Assembly: GCF_013328815.1 (NCBI RefSeq)
Contig: NZ_JABUHN010000002.1
Coordinates: 1-64,000 of the forward strand
Length of the DNA stretch: 64,000 nt
Reading direction: 5' to 3'
Origin: Tabrizicola fusiformis
GTDB lineage: Bacteria > Pseudomonadota > Alphaproteobacteria > Rhodobacterales > Rhodobacteraceae
Under the pieces are notes generated by a model. That model did no database searches. It saw only the letters and a list, made by a program, of their open reading frames with translations, and had not been told where the DNA came from. Shown in pieces: positions 58,807-64,000 of this stretch; the first letter of the stretch is position 1; the number at the start of each line of letters is the position of its first letter. The position numbers were made by a program, and so were the translations under genes.

Positions 58807-59469
58807 ATGAACAACGCGCGCTTTGATTTCTCGACCCTGCACCGGCATGGAACTGCTTTCTGGGAGTTTCTGGCCCTGCGCAAACAGGTCTTCGTCGATG
58901 AACTGCACTGGGACATCCCCCACAATGCCGAGGTGGAGATGGATCAGTATGACACGCCCGTCGCCCAGTATTCGCTGGTGCTGAAGGACGGGCATGTGGT
59001 GGGCGGTGCCCGTGCGATGGCGACGACGGCGGTCTGGGGCACCCATACCTATATGCTGCGCGATGCGCTGTCGGGCAAGCTGCCGCATATCCCGCCGCAT
59101 GTGATGAGTGTGGACATCGCCACGCCCAATGTCTGGGAATGCACCCGGCTGGTGATTTCCGACAAGCTGACCACACAGGCCGAACGCAGCGCCTGTCTGG
59201 AGCTGATCGTGGACGGTCTGGTCGAGACGGCACGGGCGCAGGGGGCCGAAGAGCTGATCTGCCTGTCGTCGCTGGCGCTGATGCGGGCGCTGCGGCTGCT
59301 AGGGTATGGCGTGCGGCAGTTGGGCCCGTCTTACCGCAACGGCGAGGACGGGCGGTCCTATGCGGTGCTGGCGATGCCGGCCGATTATTCGCGCAGCCGC
59401 AAGGAACGGTCGCGGCCGATTCCCTTTACCCCGCGCCGCGCGCTGGGCGATTTGCCGGCCATCGCCTGA
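58807..59469 (+). CDS. Acyl-homoserine-lactone synthase (LuxI family)
   Basis: A 220-residue autoinducer synthase. Conserved residues are seen in FLALRKQVFVDELHW (Arg, Phe, Trp), EMDQYDTPVAQY (Asp/Asp), GGARAM (Arg) and WECTRLVIS (Glu, Arg). It makes an acyl-homoserine lactone from SAM and acyl-ACP or acyl-CoA. ATG at 58807 has GAGGA seven bases upstream; an in-frame ATG at 58777 lies inside the dyad and would add ten residues. Confidence 0.92.
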   Translation: MNNARFDFSTLHRHGTAFWEFLALRKQVFVDELHWDIPHNAEVEMDQYDTPVAQYSLVLKDGHVVGGARAMATTAVWGTHTYMLRDALSGKLPHIPPHVMSVDIATPNVWECTRLVISDKLTTQAERSACLELIVDGLVETARAQGAEELICLSSLALMRALRLLGYGVRQLGPSYRNGEDGRSYAVLAMPADYSRSRKERSRPIPFTPRRALGDLPAIA

Positions 59470-59526
59470 GGGGGCTTGGGCGGGGCCGGGTCTTTCCCCG
59501 GGCGGGCGTCCGTGGGATAAGCGCGC

Positions 59527-59730
59527 ATGATCCTGCTTCTGCCTTTGCTCCTGTTGTCGGTGCTGCTGTATCTCTGGCTTGCCCGGCGCGGCTCGACCCT
59601 GACACGGGCCTGCCGCTGGCGTCTGGACCGCCGTCTTGGCCCTTCGGTCCAGCGCTGCGCAGCCTGCGGGGCAACCTGCGACCCCGGCCCGGGGCGGGCC
59701 GCGCGGCACTGTCTGCGGCCGCGCGCCTGA
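59527..59730 (+). CDS. Small membrane protein with a Cys cluster
   Basis: A 67-residue protein: one N-terminal membrane helix (residues 2-18), a basic stretch, then CAACGATC and a final Cys (CxxCxxxC ... C), which might bind zinc or a cofactor. The pattern reminds me of a small Rhodobacteraceae family. No clear ribosome site. Function unknown. Confidence 0.5.
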   Translation: MILLLPLLLLSVLLYLWLARRGSTLTRACRWRLDRRLGPSVQRCAACGATCDPGPGRAARHCLRPRA

Positions 59731-59742
59731 CCCGGCCGGGGC

Positions 59743-59806
59743 GGGGGCATTCTGCCCCCACGGCGCGTTCCGCGCCTCCCCCTGAGGATATTTAGGCCAA
59801 GATGAA
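59743..59806. repeat. Dispersed hairpin plus GGATATTT...AAGATGAA element, copy 3
   Basis: GGGGGCA-TTC-TGCCCCC (59743-59759) is followed by CCCCTGAGGATATTTAGGCC and AAGATGAA ending at 59806. It has the same architecture as copy 1 (4936-4987). It lies between the 67-aa gene and the convergent aldo/keto reductase gene, where the hairpin may terminate transcription. Confidence 0.6.
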
Positions 59807-60781
59807 CTAGCAGTAGCGTTCGATTGCCAGAAGCTGGTGGTCGCCATAACGGTCGCCCTCGGCCCAGCCGGGGGGCAGGAGGCGGTCGATTTCGGCGCGA
59901 TCTTCGGCGGTGAAGCGGATGGTTGCCGCCTGCGCCCATTGCCGCAGATGGGTGGCGTGGCGGGTGCCCGGGATCGGGATCAGGTGGTCGCCCTGTTGCA
60001 GCACCCAAGCCAGCGCAGCGGCTGCCGTGGTCCAGCCCCGGGCGGCGCAGAAGGCGCGGAAGGGTGCGATGCGGGCGAGGTTGGCCGAGAAATTCGGCTC
60101 GGTAAAGCGGGGATTGCTGCCGCGGAACCCGTCGTCGGGCCGGGGCAGCGGTGTGTCGCCCAGCATCCCGCGCGCCAGGGGGGAGAAGGGGATGAAGGCG
60201 ATGCCCAGCCGCGCGCAATCCTGGATCACGCCCAGTTCGGGTTGCCGGGTCCAGAGCGAATATTCGTTCTGCACCGCCCGGCAGGGATGGAGCGCATGGG
60301 CGGCGCGGATGGTATAGGGCGCCACCTCGGACAGGCCATAGCCGCCGATTTTGCCCTCTTCGATCAGGCGCGACAGCGTGCCCACCACCTCGTCAAGCGG
60401 GCGGTCGTGTTCGCGGCGGTGGATGTAGAACAGTTCGACATGATCGCGGCCAAGGCGGCGCAGCGAGGCGTCGAGTTCGGCGCGCAGATGGGGTTCCGAA
60501 TTGTCGATCCGGCGGGGCGGGCCGGCGACAAAGCTGGCCTTGGTGGCGATGGTCACCTCCGGGCGGCGGCTGCGCAGCCATGCGCCGATCACCGTTTCAG
60601 AGATGCCCATGCCGTAGATATTGGCGGTGTCGATGAAGGTGATGCCTTCCTCCAGCATGGCATCGAGGCAGGCGAAGCTTTCGCCTTCATCGGTGGGGCC
60701 GAAGATGCCACCGAAGGACATGGCGCCAAGGCCGATGGCAGAAACCATCGGCCCGCCGGTTCCGAGTTGGCGTTCAAACAT
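59807..60781 (-). CDS. Aldo/keto reductase
   Basis: A 324-residue NADPH-dependent reductase (AKR, TIM barrel). The catalytic tetrad is Asp51, Tyr56 (FIDTANIYG), Lys81 (ATKAS) and His121 (FYIHR). C-terminal IPGTRHATHL is the cofactor-binding region. The substrate is unknown. It is downstream of the SHMT-like gene on the same strand. Confidence 0.88.
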   Translation of the reverse strand: MFERQLGTGGPMVSAIGLGAMSFGGIFGPTDEGESFACLDAMLEEGITFIDTANIYGMGISETVIGAWLRSRRPEVTIATKASFVAGPPRRIDNSEPHLRAELDASLRRLGRDHVELFYIHRREHDRPLDEVVGTLSRLIEEGKIGGYGLSEVAPYTIRAAHALHPCRAVQNEYSLWTRQPELGVIQDCARLGIAFIPFSPLARGMLGDTPLPRPDDGFRGSNPRFTEPNFSANLARIAPFRAFCAARGWTTAAAALAWVLQQGDHLIPIPGTRHATHLRQWAQAATIRFTAEDRAEIDRLLPPGWAEGDRYGDHQLLAIERYC

Positions 60782-60832
60782 GATGCGGTCTCCTGCAGGG
60801 GGATCGCATCTGACGCCCGCGAATCGGATTGT

Positions 60833-62152
60833 TCAAGCCCGGATGTAATGCAGCCCGGTGAATTTCTGCCGCAGCGCAGCGGTGCGGGGGGCAAGTGTCT
60901 CGGGCGCGTTCGAGCGCAGGGCTTCGGCTATCAGCGCGGCAAGGGTCGGGGCATCGGCGGGGGTGACGCCGCGGCGCACCAGTTCGGGCGTGCCAATCCG
61001 CAACCCGTTGAGGTCGCCGGCCACCTCGGGCAGCGGCAGGCCGATGCCGCAGGCGAGGAAGCCCGCCTTGCGCAGGGTTTTCGAGGCAGCCTGACCGCCG
61101 CCGAAACCTGCCGCCGCGATGGCGAACTGATGGCTTTGGGTGCCGCCCCGTTCGGAGGCAAAGACCGGCAGGCCAAGCGCCGACAGCTCCTGCGCCAGCG
61201 CCTGCGACAGCGCGACCATCGCCCGGGCATAGGCCGGGCCATGGTCGCGCCAGTCCAGGAGGCTGATGGCCAGCGCCGCCGATTTCGCCGCGTCGAAATT
61301 GGCGGTCATGCCGGGGAAGGCGATGGCGTCCAGCCGCTCGGCAATCGCGGCGTCATTGGTCACGATCAACCCGCCCGCCGGGCCGCCCAGCGATTTATAG
61401 GTGGACATCGTCATCAGATGCGCGCCTTCGGCCAGGGGGTTGGCCCAGACCCCGCCCGCGATGATGCCGCATTGATGGGCGGCGTCGAACAGCACCTTGG
61501 CGCCGACGGAATCGGCGATGGCGCGGATTTCGCGCACCGGATGTGGGAAAAGGTTCAGGCTGCCGCCAATGGTGATCAGCTTGGGCCGCACCCGCGCGGC
61601 CAGTTCGGCAAGGGCTGCAAGATCAACGGTATAGCCATCGGCATTGACCGGGGCGGGGTGGGTGACCAGCCCGTAAAGCCCGGCGCAGCCTGCGGCGTGA
61701 TGGGTGACATGGCCGCCCACCGCCGGGGGCGGGGCGATGATGGCATCGCCGGGTTTCGTCAGCGCCATGAAGCCATAAAGGTTAGCCAGCGCGCCAGAGG
61801 CCACGCGAATCTCGGCATATTTCGCGCCAAAGACCTCGGCGGCAAGTTCGGCGGCGATGACCTCGATTTCCTCGATCGCCTCCAGCCCCATTTCATATTT
61901 GTCGCCCGGATAGCCAAGGCTGGGGCGGCTGCCAAGGCCGCGTGCCAGCGCTGCCTCGGCAGCGGGGTTCATCACATTGGTCGCCGGGTTGAGGTTGAAG
62001 CATTCGGCGTCATGGATGGCGGTGTTGCGGGTGATCAGCGCCTCGATCCGGGCCGCGACCGCGCCCGAGGGGGCGGCGGTTTCGGTGGCAAGGCGCTGGA
62101 TATAGCTCTCGCAGGCGACGGGAACCCAGGGGCGGGCGGCAAGATGGGGCAT
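60833..62152 (-). CDS. SHMT-fold PLP enzyme (divergent serine hydroxymethyltransferase-like)
   Basis: A 439-residue fold-type I PLP enzyme. It has SHMT-like features: ECFNLNPATNVMNPAAEAAL, SLGYPGDKYEMGLE, the PLP-His/Asp region VLFDAAHQCGIIAGG, and the lysine segment STYKSLGGPAGGLIV in place of the [14 protein letters not shown] of GlyA. Such paralogues include alpha-methylserine hydroxymethyltransferases and phenylserine or hydroxy-amino-acid aldolases. It probably cleaves a non-standard beta-hydroxy amino acid. A divergent LysR gene likely controls it. Confidence 0.75.
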   Translation of the reverse strand: MPHLAARPWVPVACESYIQRLATETAAPSGAVAARIEALITRNTAIHDAECFNLNPATNVMNPAAEAALARGLGSRPSLGYPGDKYEMGLEAIEEIEVIAAELAAEVFGAKYAEIRVASGALANLYGFMALTKPGDAIIAPPPAVGGHVTHHAAGCAGLYGLVTHPAPVNADGYTVDLAALAELAARVRPKLITIGGSLNLFPHPVREIRAIADSVGAKVLFDAAHQCGIIAGGVWANPLAEGAHLMTMSTYKSLGGPAGGLIVTNDAAIAERLDAIAFPGMTANFDAAKSAALAISLLDWRDHGPAYARAMVALSQALAQELSALGLPVFASERGGTQSHQFAIAAAGFGGGQAASKTLRKAGFLACGIGLPLPEVAGDLNGLRIGTPELVRRGVTPADAPTLAALIAEALRSNAPETLAPRTAALRQKFTGLHYIRA

Positions 62153-62196
62153 GGCGATCTCCTTTGCCGGTATCTGACCTGCGCCGGGGCTTGCGG

Positions 62197-62219
62197 GCAA
62201 ATCAGATTTGCGAAAATCT
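62197..62219. promoter_or_regulatory. Overlapping dyads between the SHMT-like and LysR genes
   Basis: GCAAATC-A-GATTTGC (62197-62211) overlaps AGATTT-GCGA-AAATCT (62204-62219). Overlapping dyads in a divergent LysR promoter are typical LysR recognition and activation sites. Confidence 0.55.
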
Positions 62220-62239
62220 AGGGTCAGAAAAGGTAAGCC

Positions 62240-63097
62240 ATGCCCGTTGCCCCACCCCGCCCGAAAGACCTGCCGCTGAACGCCCTGCGCGCATTCGAAG
62301 CGGCGGCACGGCTGGGCGGTTTCGCGGCGGCAGCGGCAGAACTGGGGGTGACGCCCGGGGCGGTGACGGCCCATGTTAAGGCGCTGGAGGACCGGCTGGG
62401 CGCGGCATTGTTCTTGCGCGATGCGCGGGGGGTTCGGCTGACGGCGCTGGGCGCGCGGGTGTTGCCGGATTTCGTCGCGGCCTTCGATGCGCTGGGGCAG
62501 GCGCAGCATCTGTTGCGCGCCGAAGCGGCACCGCGCGCCGTCCACATCGCCACCTTGCCGGCGATTGCGCAATTGTGGCTGACGCCCCGGTTGCCCGCGC
62601 TGCGGGCGGCGATGCCCGAACTGGCGATTTCGGTGACGGCGCTTGAAGCGCCGCCCAACCTGAAACGCGCGCCTTATGATCTGTCGCTTTTCCCCGGCGA
62701 TCAGGGGCAACTGGTTGCCGAGGATGAGATTTTCCCCGTCTGCTCCCCGGCGTTGGCGGCGCGGATCGCCTGTGCCGATGATCTGCGCGGGCTGCCCTGC
62801 CTGATCGATTCCGCCTGGGCAGGTGATTGGGCGCTCTGGGCTGCGGCGGTGTTGCCGGGGTTCGAGGCGCGGGGACCGGTCTTTTCCCTTTACGCGCTGG
62901 CGGTGGAAGAGGCGGCGGGCGGGGCGGGGGTGCTGATGGCGCATGGCGCGCTGGTCGCCGGGCATCTGGCGCGCGGGGCGCTGGTGGCGCCCCTGCCACA
63001 GCGCGTGCGGCTGCCCCATGCGCTGCGCCTCTGGCCCGCGCGACCGCTGCGCGCGGGAAGCCCGGTGGCGCAGGTGGCGCGGGCCCTGTTGCCCTAG
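62240..63097 (+). CDS. LysR-family transcriptional regulator (GcvA-like)
   Basis: A 285-residue regulator. The N-terminal HTH occupies about residues 13-72 (LPLNALRAFEAAARLGGFAAAAAELGVTPGAVTAHVKALEDRLG), followed by a substrate-binding domain. The N-terminal PLNALRAFEAAARLGGF pattern is that of GcvA-type regulators of glycine and amino-acid genes. It fits control of the divergent SHMT-like gene 87 bp away. Confidence 0.86.
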   Translation: MPVAPPRPKDLPLNALRAFEAAARLGGFAAAAAELGVTPGAVTAHVKALEDRLGAALFLRDARGVRLTALGARVLPDFVAAFDALGQAQHLLRAEAAPRAVHIATLPAIAQLWLTPRLPALRAAMPELAISVTALEAPPNLKRAPYDLSLFPGDQGQLVAEDEIFPVCSPALAARIACADDLRGLPCLIDSAWAGDWALWAAAVLPGFEARGPVFSLYALAVEEAAGGAGVLMAHGALVAGHLARGALVAPLPQRVRLPHALRLWPARPLRAGSPVAQVARALLP

Positions 63098-63100
63098 GGT

Positions 63101-63805
63101 TCAGGCGAAGGCGGCCTCCAGCGCCACCTCGACCATCGCACCAAAGCTGGTTTCGCGCTGATCGGCGGGCAGCGCCTCATGCGTGAGGATATGGTCCGAG
63201 ATGGTCAGCACCGCCAGCGCCCGGCGGCCATAACGGGCGGCAAGGTGGTAAAGCTCGGCCGCCTCCATTTCCACGCAAAGCGTGCCATGGCGCTGCAACT
63301 GCTCCGACAGGTCGGGGCGTTCGTCATAGAAGGTGTCCGAGGAATAGATGCCGCCGACATGCACCGGCACGCCGATCTTCTGCGCGGCGACATTTGCCGC
63401 TGCCAGCAGGCCGAAATCGGCCACCGGCGCAAAGTTCAGCTCGCGGAAGATCGAGCGCGACGGATTGCCAAGGCTCGAGGCCGCCTGCGCCAGCACCACA
63501 TCGCGCACCTTCACATGATGCTGCAACGCCCCGGCCGATCCAATGCGGATCAGGGTTTGCGCCCCATAATCCTTCATCAGTTCATTAGCATAGATCGACA
63601 GCGACGGCATCCCCATGCCCGAGCCGTGGATGGTTACCCGGTGGCCGCGCCATGTGCCGGTATAGCCCAGCATCCCGCGCACTTCGTTCACCAACACCGG
63701 GTTTTCCAGATATTTCTGCGCCGCCCAGCGGGCGCGATAGGGGTCGCCCGGCAAAAGAACGGTTTCGGCGATCTCGCCGGGTTTGGCGCCAATGTGAAAG
63801 GTCAT
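63101..63805 (-). CDS. deoD: Purine-nucleoside phosphorylase
   Basis: A 234-residue hexameric-type [25 protein letters not shown] (phosphate site), RIGSAGAL, the ribose-site segment [13 protein letters not shown], and the catalytic Asp in [10 protein letters not shown]. It cleaves purine nucleosides to base and ribose 1-phosphate for salvage. Full length. It converges with the LysR gene, leaving three bases between the stops. Confidence 0.95.
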   Translation of the reverse strand: MTFHIGAKPGEIAETVLLPGDPYRARWAAQKYLENPVLVNEVRGMLGYTGTWRGHRVTIHGSGMGMPSLSIYANELMKDYGAQTLIRIGSAGALQHHVKVRDVVLAQAASSLGNPSRSIFRELNFAPVADFGLLAAANVAAQKIGVPVHVGGIYSSDTFYDERPDLSEQLQRHGTLCVEMEAAELYHLAARYGRRALAVLTISDHILTHEALPADQRETSFGAMVEVALEAAFA

Positions 63806-63864
63806 TTGTCCCCCTGCGGGTCGTTAGCGGTGGTCTGGGATGCTGCGCGGATTGCCCTGTCGGC

Positions 63865-64000
63865 TCAGGCCGGTTCGGCCAGCCGGGCCGCCCACATCGC
63901 CTGAAATGCCGGGCGGGCCTGACAGCGTTCAAGCCATGCCTTCACCGCCGGAAATTCGCCCAGAAGGCTGGGATGGCCCTGAGCATAGCGCAGGCATTCG
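63865..64000 (-). CDS. Glutathione S-transferase, C-terminal part (runs off the window)
   Basis: Only the last 45 or so codons are present; the 5' part lies beyond the right edge. The visible residues ECLRYAQGHPSLLGEFPAVK, then AWLERCQARPAFQAMW and AEPA before the stop, match the C-terminal helical domain of glutathione S-transferases (the FPAVKAWLERCQARPAFQ pattern). Subclass and substrate cannot be told from this fragment. Confidence 0.7.
   Translation of the reverse strand, partial: ECLRYAQGHPSLLGEFPAVKAWLERCQARPAFQAMWAARLAEPA

Noticed and set aside
59837-62221. A 794-codon plus-strand frame opposite the aldo/keto reductase and SHMT-like genes
   Set aside because: Antisense to two well-supported enzymes.

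Overview
This window is a high-GC chromosomal segment of an alphaproteobacterium, almost certainly family Rhodobacteraceae (Rhodobacter/Gemmobacter/Tabrizicola-like). The evidence is the content and order of its genes: an mdh ... sucCD-sucAB-lpd block, sdhCDAB, mesaconyl-CoA hydratase and a malyl-CoA lyase/thioesterase homologue of the ethylmalonyl-CoA pathway, PccR-type TTTGCAAA motifs at prpE, FnrL boxes, a LuxR/LuxI pair, and small families typical of this group (DUF1467, TIGR02300 FYDLN, DUF6455, DUF1737). I see no rRNA, prophage or CRISPR. One tRNA (Ala-GGC) is present, and the left edge looks like the end of an insertion sequence.

Layout. 1-7187: probable IS end, a gene-free leader with two LacI-type operators, the thuEFGKAB trehalose/maltose/sucrose uptake and oxidation operon, and a small membrane protein behind an FnrL box. 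7204-16252: hydrolase, DUF817, a HEPN-like protein, glyA, nadK (TTG start), a sigma54 response regulator with an Hpt partner, and prpE. 16569-30656: aspS and many small conserved genes (DUF1993, DUF1800/DUF1501 pair, GNAT, response regulator, methylmalonyl-CoA epimerase, DUF1467, CysZ-like, nitroreductase, DUF167, M48 lipoprotein, DUF6455, YigZ-like, dgkA, mini oxidase-subunit-I-like protein, tRNA-Ala, FYDLN protein, YgjP-like protease, GntR). 30748-31488: intradiol-dioxygenase-like protein. 31538-41165: lpd, MAPEG, an AT-richer winged-helix-like gene, sucB, sucA, a 54-aa membrane protein, DUF805, sucD and sucC, all on the minus strand. 41324-46675: secreted protein, glycosyltransferase, methyltransferase, pepT, small basic protein, mdh. 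46839-51776: TauE/SafE, CsbD, CoA-ester lyase, NnrU, DUF1737, mch, and an outer-membrane-like protein. 52006-56428: sdhCDA, three small lipoproteins, sdhB. 56480-64000: EamA exporter, solo AHL-binding protein, LuxR, LuxI, aldo/keto reductase, SHMT-like enzyme with a divergent LysR, deoD, and a partial GST.

How they work together. Most of the oxidative TCA cycle from 2-oxoglutarate to oxaloacetate, plus E3, is encoded here (sucAB, lpd, sucCD, sdhCDAB, mdh). Propionyl-CoA/C2 assimilation enzymes (prpE, epimerase, mcl-like, mch) feed succinyl-CoA and malate into it.

The most interesting signals are regulatory. Both the sucC and sdhC promoters carry the same paired palindrome, TGTGATCACA twice at 21-bp spacing, suggesting one unrecognised TCA-cycle regulator. 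The lpd promoter carries five CGTA tetranucleotides at exact 11-bp spacing. Other points of note are the solo AHL-binding protein beside LuxRI, three lipoprotein genes inside the sdh operon, and two FnrL boxes ahead of tiny uncharacterised proteins.
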